DNA from: Streptomyces sp. ISL-94
GTDB taxonomy: Bacteria > Actinomycetota > Actinomycetes > Streptomycetales > Streptomycetaceae
Assembly (NCBI RefSeq): GCF_018614075.1
Contig: NZ_JAGGOZ010000049.1
Span: 1-39,989 of the forward strand
Length of the DNA stretch: 39,989 bases
Reading direction: 5' to 3'
This document shows, one piece after another, positions 8,826-17,473 of the stretch. How positions within the stretch are numbered: position 1 is the first letter of the stretch; the number at the start of each line of letters is the position of its first letter. The notes under the pieces were generated by a model. That model was not told the origin of the DNA and made no database searches. It saw only the letters and a list, made by a program, of their open reading frames with translations. A program made the position numbers and the translations under genes.

Positions 8826-9479
8826 TCAGCGGGCGCCGACGCCGGCGACCCGCAGTGCCGCGTCGGCGGTGGCCTCCGCGAAGGCGGTCAGCGGACGCTC
8901 CGGGTCGGCGCGGTGGATGAGCATGACCCCCTCGATCAGCCCGAAGACAAGGTCGTTGCGCAGCGCCAATCCGCTCTGGTTCCCGGCCAGTTCGGCGCCC
9001 ACCCCGGTGCCGGCGAGCAACAGCCCGTAGGCCTCCTTCAGTTCACCGCGCATCCGGCGGAAGTGCGCGAACCGCGAGCCGGCCACCTCGGGAAGCAGGT
9101 AGAGCGCCCCCAGGTTGTACGGACCCCCGCACAGCAGCAGCACGTCGGAGCGGCACAGCTCCCACAGCCGCCGCGCGGCGGGCCGCCCGGTGTCGGCCAG
9201 CAGCCGGCGGCCCAGCACCAGCGAGGGTGCGACCGTGGACTCCAGCAGTTCGGCGAGGAGTTCCTCCTTGCCGGCGACATAGTGATACATCGTGGCCTGG
9301 CGCATTCCGGCTCGTTCGGCGACCGCGCGCGTCGTCGTCGCCGCATACCCGTTCACCGTGAACAACTCGGCCGCCGCGTAGAGGAGTTCCTCCCGCGGCG
9401 GCCGGCCGCTCTCCGGTCTCAGCCGGTCGGCGCGCGGCCGACCGATCCGTCTCGGCCCTTCGTCTGATCCACCGCTCAT
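8826..9479 (-). CDS. TetR family transcriptional regulator
   Basis: A 217-residue regulator with an N-terminal TetR helix-turn-helix: REELLYAAAELFTVNGYAA, then TTRAVAERAGMRQATMYHYV and GKEELLAELL. The C-terminal ligand domain shows no recognisable subfamily mark. I chose the ATG at 9479 (MSGGSDEGP). A GTG at 9503 would add eight residues with no better ribosome site. It sits alone between a convergent pseudouridine synthase and helY, so its target is unclear and may be itself. Confidence 0.88.
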   Translation of the reverse strand: MSGGSDEGPRRIGRPRADRLRPESGRPPREELLYAAAELFTVNGYAATTTRAVAERAGMRQATMYHYVAGKEELLAELLESTVAPSLVLGRRLLADTGRPAARRLWELCRSDVLLLCGGPYNLGALYLLPEVAGSRFAHFRRMRGELKEAYGLLLAGTGVGAELAGNQSGLALRNDLVFGLIEGVMLIHRADPERPLTAFAEATADAALRVAGVGAR

Positions 9480-9570
9480 GGCTCGAATCGTCGCACACAG
9501 CACGCCGATCCGATCATGGCAAGAGATGAGATCCGGCCAGCCCCTCCCTTGGAGGAAGCCCCAAATGCGC

Positions 9571-12411
9571 CTAGCCGACCGAGCTGTAGGCCACTACACC
9601 CCGAAGCAGCCCGTCAACGGCCTTGCGGGCATTGCGGGCCACCGTGCTCCCACTGTCACCGGTGGCCGAAGGAGCCGCGGCCGCGATCTGGCCCAGCACG
9701 TCGATGACCTGCTTGCACCAGCGCACGAAGTCACCAGCCGGCATCTCCGCCTCACGCAGCACCTCGTCGAGGCTCTTCTCCGAGGCCCACTGGTACGCCG
9801 CCCACGCGAAGCCCAGGTCCGGCTCGCGCTGGCCCACGCCCTCCGCCTGGTTGATGCCGTGCTCCTCCTCCAGCGCGTCGAGCCGGCCCCAGATGTGCAC
9901 CATCTCGCCCAGCGCCGCCTTCGCCGCCCCGCCCGGCACCTTCGGCGCGACCGCGTCGTCGGACTGCCGGGCCTCGAAGACCAGCGCCGAGACGCAGGCG
10001 GCCAGTTCGGCCGGGCTCAGACCCTCCCAGATGCGGGCGCGCAAACACTCCGAGGCCAGCAGGTCCAGCTCCCCGTACAGCCGGGCGAGCCGCTTGCCGT
10101 GCACGGTGACCTCGTCCTCGCGCAGGTAGTCCAGCTCGGTCAGGAGCGCGTGGATCCGGTCGAAGGTGCGGGCGATGGTGTTCGTCCGGCCCTCGATCCG
10201 CCGCTCCAGCTGCACCGTGTCCCGCTTGAGCCGGTGGTAGCGCTCCGCCCAGCGCGCGTGGTCCTCGCGCTCGTCGCAGCCGTGGCACGGGTGCGCACGC
10301 AGCGCGGCCCGCAGGCGGGCGATCTCGCGGTCGTCGGCCGCCGCGGCCCGGCCGCGCGCCCGCCGTTCCGGCGTGATGTGCCCGGCCTTGGTCCGCAGCT
10401 GGGACGCCAGGTCCCGACGGGACTGCGGGGAGCGGGCGTTGAAGGTCTTGGGGATCCGCATCCGGTCGAGCGCCTCCACCGGCACCGGGAAGTCGATCGC
10501 GGCGAGCCGCTTGACCTGCCGCTCGGCGGTGAGCACCAGCGGACGCGGGCCCTCCGCGTACTCCTGCCCGCGGTGCCCGTGGACCCGCCCCGGCGGCACA
10601 CCCGGGTCCAGGACCAGCGCGAGCCCGGCGAACTTGCCCGTCGGCACGTGGATGATGTCGCCCGGCTTGAGCTTCTCCAGCGAACTGGCCGCCTGTACCC
10701 GCCGCTGGGCCGCACCCTGCTTGGCCAGGTCCGTCTCACGGTCCTTGAGGGCGCGGCGCAGCTGCGCGTACTCCTCGAAGTCCCCCAGATGGCAGGTCAT
10801 GCCCTCCCGGTAGCCCTCCAGGCCCTCCTCGTTGCGCTGCACCTGCCGGGAGATCCCGACGACCGAGCGGTCGGCCTGGAACTGCGCGAAGGAGGTCTCC
10901 AGCAGCTCGCGCGAGCGGTGCCGCCCGAACTGGCTGACCAGGTTCACGGCCATGTTGTACGAGGGCTTGAAGCTGGAGCGCAGCGGATACGTGCGGGTAC
11001 CGGCGAGGCCGGCCAGGCCCACCGGGTCCATGCCCCGCTGCCAGAGCACCACCGCGTGGCCCTCCACGTCGATGCCGCGCCGCCCGGCCCGGCCGGTGAG
11101 CTGCGTGTACTCGCCGGGGGTGATGTCGGCGTGCTGCTCGCCGTTCCACTTGACCAGCTTCTCCAGGATCACCGTGCGCGCGGGCATGTTGATGCCCAGC
11201 GCCAGGGTCTCGGTGGCGAAGACGGCCTTGACGAGGCCGCGGACGAACAGCTCCTCGACGACCTCCTTGAAGGTGGGCAGCATGCCCGCGTGGTGAGCGG
11301 CGATGCCCCGCTCCAGGCCTTCGAGCCACTCGTAGTAGCCCAGGACGTGGAGGTCCTCGGTGGGGATGGAGGCGGTCCGCGCCTCGACGATCTCGCGGAC
11401 CCTCAGCCGCGCGGCGTCGTCGTTGAGCCGCAGGCCCGCATACAGGCACTGCTGGACGGCGGCCTCGCAGCCGGCCCGGCTGAAGATGAAGTTGATCGCG
11501 GGCAGCAGCCCGTCGCTGTCGAGGCGGGCGATGACCTCGGGGCGCGACGGGGTCCAGATCCGGCCGCGGGAGCGCCGCTCGCGCTCGCGGTCGGCCTCGC
11601 GGACCATCTTGCCGCGCCGCCGGTCCTTCGGAACGTAGGTGCGGCTGTTCTCCTCGCGGGCCATGCGCAGCAGGTCGGGATTGACCTCGCGGCGCGCGGA
11701 GCCGCGGCCGCCGTGGTCGGACTCCTCCTCGAAGAGGTCGAAGATCCGGCGCCCGGCCATGACGTGCTGCCACAGCGGTACGGGCCGCTCCTCGGAGACG
11801 ATCACCTCGGTGTCGCCGCGCACGGTGTCCAGCCAGTCGCCGAACTCCTCGGCGTTGGACACGGTCGCCGACAGCGACACCAGGGTCACCGACTCGGGGA
11901 GGTGGATGATCACTTCCTCCCAGACGGCCCCGCGGAACCGGTCGGAGAGGTAGTGGACCTCGTCCATCACCACGTAGCCGAGGCCGCGCAGCGACTGGGA
12001 GCCCGCGTACAGCATGTTGCGGAGCACCTCGGTGGTCATCACGACCACCGGCGCCTCGCCGTTGACGCTGTTGTCGCCGGTCAGCAGGCCCACCTTGTCG
12101 GCGCCGTAGCGCTTGACGAGGTCGGCGTACTTCTGGTTCGACAGGGCCTTGATCGGCGTCGTGTAGAAGCACTTGCGGCCCTGCTGGAGCGCCAGGTGCA
12201 CGGCGAACTCGCCGACGAGGGTCTTGCCCGAGCCGGTCGGGGCGGCGACCAGCGCGCCCTTGCCGGCCTCCAGTGCCTTGCAGGCCTCGATCTGGTACGG
12301 GTCCAGTTCGAATTCGTACAGCTCACGGAAGGGGGCCAGGGCGGAGGCCTCTTCGGCGGCGCGGATCCGGGCAGCGGCGTACCGCTCGGCGGGGGAGAGT
12401 TCTTCGGTCAT
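9571..12411 (-). CDS. helY: HelY-type Ski2/Mtr4-like DEVH helicase
   Basis: A 946-residue superfamily 2 helicase related to eukaryotic Ski2/Mtr4 and mycobacterial HelY. It has a Q-motif region (ELDPYQIEACKALEAG), Walker A APTGSGKT (57-64), Walker B DEVH (150-153), SAT (181-183), the RecA2 motif QLTGRAGRRGID, and a long helical C-terminal region. The start at 12411 places MTEELSPAER first. A TTG 11 codons upstream overlaps the promoter and is less likely. As in mycobacteria it lies downstream of tatC and in the pafA-pafBC neighbourhood. A TTGTCA-N11-TAGGCT promoter in the 46-base gap before it suggests DNA-damage induction. Whether it acts on RNA or DNA is not known to me. Confidence 0.93.
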   Translation of the reverse strand: MTEELSPAERYAAARIRAAEEASALAPFRELYEFELDPYQIEACKALEAGKGALVAAPTGSGKTLVGEFAVHLALQQGRKCFYTTPIKALSNQKYADLVKRYGADKVGLLTGDNSVNGEAPVVVMTTEVLRNMLYAGSQSLRGLGYVVMDEVHYLSDRFRGAVWEEVIIHLPESVTLVSLSATVSNAEEFGDWLDTVRGDTEVIVSEERPVPLWQHVMAGRRIFDLFEEESDHGGRGSARREVNPDLLRMAREENSRTYVPKDRRRGKMVREADRERERRSRGRIWTPSRPEVIARLDSDGLLPAINFIFSRAGCEAAVQQCLYAGLRLNDDAARLRVREIVEARTASIPTEDLHVLGYYEWLEGLERGIAAHHAGMLPTFKEVVEELFVRGLVKAVFATETLALGINMPARTVILEKLVKWNGEQHADITPGEYTQLTGRAGRRGIDVEGHAVVLWQRGMDPVGLAGLAGTRTYPLRSSFKPSYNMAVNLVSQFGRHRSRELLETSFAQFQADRSVVGISRQVQRNEEGLEGYREGMTCHLGDFEEYAQLRRALKDRETDLAKQGAAQRRVQAASSLEKLKPGDIIHVPTGKFAGLALVLDPGVPPGRVHGHRGQEYAEGPRPLVLTAERQVKRLAAIDFPVPVEALDRMRIPKTFNARSPQSRRDLASQLRTKAGHITPERRARGRAAAADDREIARLRAALRAHPCHGCDEREDHARWAERYHRLKRDTVQLERRIEGRTNTIARTFDRIHALLTELDYLREDEVTVHGKRLARLYGELDLLASECLRARIWEGLSPAELAACVSALVFEARQSDDAVAPKVPGGAAKAALGEMVHIWGRLDALEEEHGINQAEGVGQREPDLGFAWAAYQWASEKSLDEVLREAEMPAGDFVRWCKQVIDVLGQIAAAAPSATGDSGSTVARNARKAVDGLLRGVVAYSSVG

Positions 12412-12421
12412 CTTGGTGTCG

Positions 12422-12444
12422 AGCCTACCCGGCACCCCTGACAA
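12422..12444 (-). promoter_or_regulatory. PafBC/RecA-NDp-type promoter of helY
   Basis: On the minus strand TTGTCA-GGG-N8-TAGGCT matches the motif tTGTCRgtg-N8-TAnnnT with exact spacing. TAGGCT ends 11 bases before the ATG, which implies a very short leader. It fills the gap between the diacylglycerol kinase stop and helY. Confidence 0.65.
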
Positions 12445-12457
12445 CAGTCGCGATCAT

Positions 12458-13345
12458 TTAAGTGAGCAGCCGGACCGCCCCGGGCACGCACTCGGCGGTC
12501 ACCGGCAGCGGCCCGAGAAGCTCGCCGTCCGCGTAGGCGGTGATCCCGGCCGCCTCCAGCGTGACCTTCGCGGCCCGGTGGACGGTGACCTTCGGATGGC
12601 CCAGGTGCGTGCCCTTGTAGACCCGCGGGAAGACCGTGAGCAGGGTGGCCCGGCTGCAGTCGCCGACGACCACCACGTCGAACAGCCCGTCGTCGGGTAC
12701 GGCGTCCGCGCAGATGCGCATGCCACCCCCGTAGGAAGACCCGTTGCCGACCGCCACCAGCGTGGCCTCGGTCTCGATCACCGGGCCGTCGTCGAGGGTG
12801 ATCCGGTACGGGAAGGGCCGGAAGGCGGCCAGCTCCGCGATCATGGCCAGGTCGTACTTGAACCGGCCGGCCGGTATCCGCATCCGGTTGCCGCGGTCGT
12901 TGACCCGCGAGTCGAAGCCGGAGCACAGGACGGTCCCGTACCAGGTGGCGCCCGCGCGCCCCAGGTCGATCTCCCGGATCCGCCCCTCCTTGAGGGCCCC
13001 GGCGACCAGCCGCCCCGCCCGCTCGGGCTCCCGTACGGGCAGTCCCAGGGCCCGCGCGAAGTCGTTGCCGGTGCCCACGGCGACCACCCCGAGCGGCACC
13101 AGCGTCCCCGCCACGGCCTGGAGGGCCAGCGAGACCATGCCGTCGCCGCCCACCGCGATCACCGCGCCGGTGCCCTCGCGCACGGCGGCGCGCAGCCGGG
13201 CCAGGGCGTCCGGCGCATCGGTGCCGACGACGGTCCGTACGGAGAAGCCCGCGGCCCGCAACGCGGAAGCGGCCGGTTGCGCGGCGTGCGCACCCCGGCC
13301 GCTTCCCGCGGTGGGATTGACGAACAGCGTGATCTCAGCGCTCAC
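12458..13345 (-). CDS. Diacylglycerol kinase-like lipid kinase
   Basis: A 295-residue DAGK catalytic-domain protein (DgkB/YegS-like). It has LFVNPTAGSGRG at the N-terminus, the nucleotide-binding GGDGM (66-70), GTGNDFAR (from 91), and a C-terminal beta domain with VAVGNGSSYGGGMRICADA, PDDGLFDVVVV and YADGELLG. Such enzymes phosphorylate diacylglycerol or related lipids and recycle membrane lipid. A GTG start preceded by GGGAGGGG fits. It lies 44 bases after tatC on the same strand and probably belongs to the tat transcript. helY then has an extra promoter. Confidence 0.9.
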   Translation of the reverse strand: MSAEITLFVNPTAGSGRGAHAAQPAASALRAAGFSVRTVVGTDAPDALARLRAAVREGTGAVIAVGGDGMVSLALQAVAGTLVPLGVVAVGTGNDFARALGLPVREPERAGRLVAGALKEGRIREIDLGRAGATWYGTVLCSGFDSRVNDRGNRMRIPAGRFKYDLAMIAELAAFRPFPYRITLDDGPVIETEATLVAVGNGSSYGGGMRICADAVPDDGLFDVVVVGDCSRATLLTVFPRVYKGTHLGHPKVTVHRAAKVTLEAAGITAYADGELLGPLPVTAECVPGAVRLLT

Positions 13346-13389
13346 GTAGTGGAGCCCCTCCCGGCGGTAGCTGGGGGAGAATCTACCGG

Positions 13390-14355
13390 TCAGGTCGCGT
13401 CGTCGTAACCGTTGATCCGCTCACGTCCGCCATGGGCCTGCCCGGGCAGCGCGGCGGGAGCGGCGACCGCCTCCATCTCGCCGATCGGCGCCGGGGTGAG
13501 GTCCAGCTCGGCGGCCTCGTCGTCGTCCAGCCCCGCGTCGGGGTCGTTGCGCTTGCGCCTGCGGTCGTTGAGCAGGCAGATGAAGAGCGCGATGAAGTAC
13601 AGGGCCACGATCGGGGCGGCCAGCGACAGCATGGTGAGCGGGTCACCGGTGGGCGTCGCGAACGCGGAGAAGACGGTGATGCCGAGGACCATGGCGCGCC
13701 ACCAGCTCGCCAGCCGCTTCGCGGTGAGCACCCCGGTGACGTTGAGGAGGATCAGCAGCAGCGGCAGCTCGAAGGCCAGGCCGAAGACGACGACCATGCG
13801 CGTGACCAGGTCGAGGTAGTCGTCGACCGGGAGCAGGTTGCGGGCGTGCTCGGGCGTGAAGTCGAGCAGGATCGTCGCGGTCTGCGGCAGGATCTTGTAC
13901 GCGAGCACCGCGCCGGCGCCGAACAGCGGCGCGCCGACCGCGACGAAGCTCATCGCGTACTTCTTCTCGTGGCTGTGCAGGCCGGGGGCGGTGAACGCCC
14001 ACAGCTGGAAGAGCCACACCGGGGCGGAGAGCACCACGCCGGCGGTCAGCGAGACCTTCAGGGCGATCGAGAACGGCGCGATGAGGCCGTTGACGGTCAT
14101 GTCGGCGCAGGGCCGGCCGTTGCGCTGCGAGACCACGCCGTCGGAGCAGCCGACGGAATCCAGCATCGGCTTCAGCATGAAGTCGATGAGGTCCTTGTAG
14201 AAGAAGGCCGCCACGACGGTGATCACGAGGATCGCCAGGACCGACTTCAGCAGACGGTTTCTCAGCTCACGCAGGTGCTCGACGAGAGGCATCCGCCCTT
14301 CGGCGTCTTTGGCCTGTCGTCCTTGTTTCTCCTGCTTGCGGGCAGACTTGAGCAA
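13390..14355 (-). CDS. tatC: Sec-independent protein translocase TatC
   Basis: A 321-residue TatC, the twin-arginine signal receptor of the Tat translocase. Six membrane helices are visible. The signature LVEHLRELRNRLLKS lies just before the first helix, and FATPTGDP is in the conserved loop. The N-terminal MLKSARKQEKQ extension and the long acidic C-terminal tail (DDDEAAELDLTPAP) are usual for Streptomyces. The start is a TTG with AAGGGACG upstream. A later ATG at 14292 would remove this extension and is less likely. tatA lies 47 bases upstream. tatB is not in the window. Confidence 0.95.
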   Translation of the reverse strand: MLKSARKQEKQGRQAKDAEGRMPLVEHLRELRNRLLKSVLAILVITVVAAFFYKDLIDFMLKPMLDSVGCSDGVVSQRNGRPCADMTVNGLIAPFSIALKVSLTAGVVLSAPVWLFQLWAFTAPGLHSHEKKYAMSFVAVGAPLFGAGAVLAYKILPQTATILLDFTPEHARNLLPVDDYLDLVTRMVVVFGLAFELPLLLILLNVTGVLTAKRLASWWRAMVLGITVFSAFATPTGDPLTMLSLAAPIVALYFIALFICLLNDRRRKRNDPDAGLDDDEAAELDLTPAPIGEMEAVAAPAALPGQAHGGRERINGYDDAT

Positions 14356-14402
14356 CCCACGTCCCTTGTCTCGTTGCAGATGACTGGCGCGTCCGGCTGG
14401 TG

Positions 14403-14699
14403 TCAGCCCTGGGTGGTGTGGTTCGGCTCGTTGACGGGCCGGGAGCTGGTGACGTCACCGGGCGCGGCCTGGATGGTGCGCGGGGCGGCGGGCTGCTGCG
14501 GGGCCTGGTCGGCGACCGTGTTCGCGGTGGCCGCGTCCTCGCTCTCGCCGTCCTTCTTCATGGCCTTCGCCTCGCTCTTGAGGATGCGGGCCGACTTGCC
14601 GAGCGAACGGGCCATCTCGGGAAGCTTCTTGGCGCCGAAGAGCAGCACGATGACAGCGATGATCAGAACGATCTCAAGGGGCTTCAGATTGCCGATCAT
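14403..14699 (-). CDS. tatA: Twin-arginine translocase subunit TatA
   Basis: A 98-residue TatA, the pore-forming subunit of the Tat system. It has a short N-terminal membrane helix ([20 protein letters not shown], with the FG-x-x-x-LP hinge), the amphipathic helix [20 protein letters not shown], and a disordered Pro/Gln-rich tail. Start at ATG 14699 with AGAAGGAAGA ahead of it. The frame is open upstream to 14810 but that part does not resemble the family. It precedes tatC in the same operon. Confidence 0.95.
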   Translation of the reverse strand: MIGNLKPLEIVLIIAVIVLLFGAKKLPEMARSLGKSARILKSEAKAMKKDGESEDAATANTVADQAPQQPAAPRTIQAAPGDVTSSRPVNEPNHTTQG

Positions 14700-14843
14700 G
14701 TGTGTCTTCCTTCTCACCGAAGCGGTTGTGGTGGCTCTGGACGGCTTCGGACAGAGATCCGGTAACCGCTCAGGCAAGGATCGTAACCCCCTGGGGTAAA
14801 CGCCCGGCAATCCCCCGGGGTACCTCCGCTTGCCCGGAACCCG

Positions 14844-15044
14844 CTACGGCCGCAGGCCACGGCCCGCGCGGGCCAGATCGGCGGCCGCCCGCTCAAGGTC
14901 CACCGAGGCGTCCGAGATCCGGCGGCCGGCCTGCGCGACCTGGCCAGAGAGCCGGCGGACCTCCACGTAGACCCGTACGGCCAGCACGGCGAGGACGGCG
15001 ACCCCGAGGAAGCCCAGGGCAATTGCGAGCATCGGCCACAGCAT
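14844..15044 (-). CDS. Small single-pass membrane protein, unknown function
   Basis: A 66-residue protein with an N-terminal hydrophobic helix (MLAIALGFLGVAVLAVLAVR) and a charged amphipathic helical tail (RRLSGQVAQAGRRISDAS and LERAAADLARAGRGL), which may form a coiled coil. I recognise no characterised family. It lies between the zinc-ribbon gene and tatA and is probably leaderless, with TAGGCT ending seven bases before the ATG. Correct codon bias and position in a tightly packed gene row support it as a real gene. A part in the envelope is only suggested by the helix. Confidence 0.75.
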   Translation of the reverse strand: MLWPMLAIALGFLGVAVLAVLAVRVYVEVRRLSGQVAQAGRRISDASVDLERAAADLARAGRGLRP

Positions 15045-15050
15045 GGGAGG

Positions 15051-15056
15051 AGCCTA
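15051..15056 (-). promoter_or_regulatory. -10 box for leaderless small membrane protein
   Basis: TAGGCT on the minus strand ends seven bases before the ATG at 15044, separated by CCTCCC. This points to a promoter inside the pafC-tatA gene row rather than pure read-through. It is not preceded by a TGTCR element at the PafBC spacing. Confidence 0.5.
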
Positions 15057-15070
15057 GGCCACCAGGCCCC

Positions 15071-15358
15071 TCACACGCTGCGCAGGGTGCTCACGCCCCC
15101 GCCGGTCAGCAGCTCCACGATCCGCTGACCGGCGGGTTTGCGGACGGCCGCGCCGCATTCGGGGCAGGTGAAGGAGTAGAAAGTCGTCCGCCGGCTGCCC
15201 CCGATGACCAGTCTCAGGGCGCCGGCGTCGAGCTCGAAGCGGGCGCCGCAGTCGGGACAGGAGGCCTTGAAGCTGACCGGCCCGCCCGCCCCGGCGCCCG
15301 CGGCCGGCCCCCGTGAGCCGGAGGCCTGCCCCGGCACGGTGCCAGATGGTCGAGACAT
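15071..15358 (-). CDS. Small zinc-ribbon protein (FmdB-like)
   Basis: A 95-residue protein. After a Gly/Ala/Pro-rich first 27 residues come two CxxC knuckles, C34-P-D-C37 and C65-P-E-C68, spaced as in a single zinc ribbon, and then a short helical tail (QRIVELLTGGG). It resembles small zinc-finger regulatory proteins, but no function is established. It starts 15 bases after the pafC stop with GGGGAGCG ahead of the ATG, so it is probably translated from the pafC transcript. Confidence 0.78.
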   Translation of the reverse strand: MSRPSGTVPGQASGSRGPAAGAGAGGPVSFKASCPDCGARFELDAGALRLVIGGSRRTTFYSFTCPECGAAVRKPAGQRIVELLTGGGVSTLRSV

Positions 15359-15373
15359 CGCTCCCCGCTCTCT

Positions 15374-16342
15374 CTAGACCGTTTCCCCGTACCCCGCGAG
15401 CGCCTCCCGAGCGGCGCTCCGTGCACTTTCCGCCAATTCTGCGGGGGCCACGATCCGCCCCTCGCGGCCCAGCCGCAGCGCGAGCCGGCGCAGCGAGGCC
15501 GGGTCCGGGCTGCGCAGCGTGATCCGCAGCCCGCCGCCGTCGAGCTCCTCGGCGCTGTCGTGCGGGTAGTACTCGGCGACCCAGCGCCCGCCGGGCCCCA
15601 CCTCGACCACGACCTCCGGGTCCTCGGCGGCCGGCTGGACCAGGCCCTCGGACAGGTCGCGCGGCTCGATGGCGGGCGGCTCGGCCCGCTCGTCGAGCAG
15701 TCGGATCTCGGCCACCCGGTCCAGACGGAAGGTGCGGCGCGCCTCGGAGAGGTGGCACCACCCCTCCATGTAGGTGTGCCCTACCGCGAAGAGCCGGATC
15801 GGGTCGACCTTGCGCTCGGTGAGCTCGTCCCGCGCGGGCGAGTAGTAGCGCAGCCACAGCCTCCGGCGCTCGGCGATGGCCCGGTCGACGTCGGCGAAGA
15901 CGCCGCCCTCGGACTCGAAGGTCACCGACAGCCGGGAGCTGGCCCCGGCCACCTCGCCGGCCGCGGCCTCCAGCTTGGCGGTGGCGCGCAGCAGTGCGTC
16001 GCGGTCGCCCTCGCGCAGCCCCGGCAGGGTGGCCACCGCGCGGGCGGCGACCAGCAGCGCGGTCGCCTCGTCGGCGGCCAGCCGCAACGGCTCGGCGGTG
16101 GACTCCCCCGAGGCGTCGGGATTGCGCCACCAGATGCGCTCCCCGTCGGTGTCGATGTCGAGCAGGTCCCCGCCGCGGAAGCTGGTCCCGCACATGGGGA
16201 GCACGTCGAGGTCCGAGATCAGCTCGTCCTCGGTGATCCCGAAGGCCCGCGCGACGTCGGCGACGTACGCGCCCGGGCGCTCGCGCAGATACGTCACCAG
16301 GGACAGCATCCGGCGCGTCTGATCGATGGCGTTGGCGGCCAT
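15374..16342 (-). CDS. pafC: PafC, WYL-domain transcriptional regulator
   Basis: A 322-residue WYL regulator with an N-terminal winged helix (RMLSLVTYLRERPGAYVADVARAFGI), a WYL domain at about 155-225 (AIAERRRLWLRYYSPARDE, VDPIRLFAVGHTYMEGWC) and a WCX C-terminal domain. In mycobacteria PafC forms a complex with PafB that activates most LexA-independent DNA-damage genes at sigma-A promoters of the RecA-NDp type. The gene lies 100 bases after pafB, as in other actinobacteria. It has GGGGGAGACG before the ATG. Three promoters in this window fit its known target motif. Confidence 0.93.
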   Translation of the reverse strand: MAANAIDQTRRMLSLVTYLRERPGAYVADVARAFGITEDELISDLDVLPMCGTSFRGGDLLDIDTDGERIWWRNPDASGESTAEPLRLAADEATALLVAARAVATLPGLREGDRDALLRATAKLEAAAGEVAGASSRLSVTFESEGGVFADVDRAIAERRRLWLRYYSPARDELTERKVDPIRLFAVGHTYMEGWCHLSEARRTFRLDRVAEIRLLDERAEPPAIEPRDLSEGLVQPAAEDPEVVVEVGPGGRWVAEYYPHDSAEELDGGGLRITLRSPDPASLRRLALRLGREGRIVAPAELAESARSAAREALAGYGETV

Positions 16343-16442
16343 GCTCGTACGTCTCCCCCTCAGGGCGTGCTTCTCGGTTGGTGCGGTTCGCGGATCTCGC
16401 CCGCTCTTACAGGGGCTCCTACGGGGCCCAGGTGCGGCCCGG

Positions 16443-17399
16443 TCAGCCCGTGGCGACGGCGCGGAGCCGGTCCACCACGTCGGCCCGCAGGTCGGCGGGC
16501 TCCACCACCACCACGTCCGGGCCGAACTCCACCAGCCAGGCGTCCAGCCCGTGCCCGTACGGGATCTCCAGCTCGTCCCAGCCGTCCCCGCCCTCGCGTA
16601 CGGCGGTGGCCTTGGCCCGCAGCGGGTAGCCCGCCCCGGCCCGCAGCCGGATCCGCGCGGACCGCTCCGCGCTCTCGCCGGCCCATTTCGCCACGGTCTC
16701 CCGTACGGTCACCACGTCCGGCACCTCGGCGGTGTACTTCGCGGCGCGCGAGCGGACCTTGCCGGTGATCCGGGAGAGCCGGAACACCCGCTCCGCCCCG
16801 CGGTCGCGGTCGAAGCCGGCCAGGTACCAGTGGCCGCGCCAGCACTCCAGCGCCCACGGCTCCACCTGCCGGGTCCCGGGCCGGGCGGCCGTGGACTTGC
16901 GGTAGTCGAACACCACCGGCCGCCGGTCCCGGCAGGCCAGCATCAGCGGCTCGAAGGCCGCCTCGTGGACCGGGATGCGCGGCTCGATGGCACTGTGCTG
17001 GCCCTCGTAAAGGTCCCCCGCCTCCGGCATCCCGCCCGCGCGCAGCTTCTGCAGGGCGCCGCTGGCCGCGCCCGCGAGGCGCGCCTGCTGCCAGACCTTG
17101 GCCGCCAGGCCCAGGGCGGCGGCCTCCTCGGCGTCCAGGGAGACGGGCGGCAGCCGGTTGCTGTCCCGGCGGGCCAGATAGCCGGTCTCGCCCTCCAGGT
17201 TCTCCACCGTCTCGATCACCAGGCCGAGTTCGCGCAGATCGTCCTTGTCCCGCTCGAACATGCGGTTGAAGGATTCGTCGTTGCCCGCTTCCAGGTAGGC
17301 CTCGATCGAACCGCGCAACTCCCGCTTGCTGAGCGGCCGGCGGGTTCCCAGCAGACACAGCGCCAGATTCATCAGCCGCTCGGCCTTGGCAATCGCCAT
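16443..17399 (-). CDS. pafB: PafB, WYL-domain transcriptional regulator
   Basis: A 318-residue partner of PafC. It has the N-terminal winged helix AERLMNLALCLLGTRRPLSK, the ERDKDDLRELGL recognition region, a WYL domain (ACRDRRPVVFDYRKS, then EPWALECWRGHWYLAGFD) and a WCX tail ending VDRLRAVATG. The heterodimer is thought to be switched on by a DNA-damage-linked ligand bound by the WYL domains. I chose the ATG at 17399 (MAIAKAERL) with GGGGGAACG upstream. The open frame up to 17507 runs into the terminator of the FKBP gene and is not coding. Confidence 0.93.
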   Translation of the reverse strand: MAIAKAERLMNLALCLLGTRRPLSKRELRGSIEAYLEAGNDESFNRMFERDKDDLRELGLVIETVENLEGETGYLARRDSNRLPPVSLDAEEAAALGLAAKVWQQARLAGAASGALQKLRAGGMPEAGDLYEGQHSAIEPRIPVHEAAFEPLMLACRDRRPVVFDYRKSTAARPGTRQVEPWALECWRGHWYLAGFDRDRGAERVFRLSRITGKVRSRAAKYTAEVPDVVTVRETVAKWAGESAERSARIRLRAGAGYPLRAKATAVREGGDGWDELEIPYGHGLDAWLVEFGPDVVVVEPADLRADVVDRLRAVATG

Positions 17400-17473
17400 C
17401 GACGCCGTTCCCCCGCTCTCGACACACACTCGTGACCGTTGACCGTACCGCCCCGGCGCGCCCCGGCAAAAGC

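Noticed and set aside
9543..9555. CCTCC-ctt-GGAGG hairpin after helY
   Set aside because: A 5-bp stem with a 3-base loop is too weak to call a terminator by itself.
9478..12441. 987-codon open frame on the plus strand
   Set aside because: It is antisense to the whole of helY, has an Arg/Gln/His/Pro-rich translation with no motif, and reflects third-position GC bias of the opposite strand.
13432..14799. 455-codon plus-strand frame over tatC and tatA
   Set aside because: It is antisense to two clearly recognised Tat genes and shows no domain.
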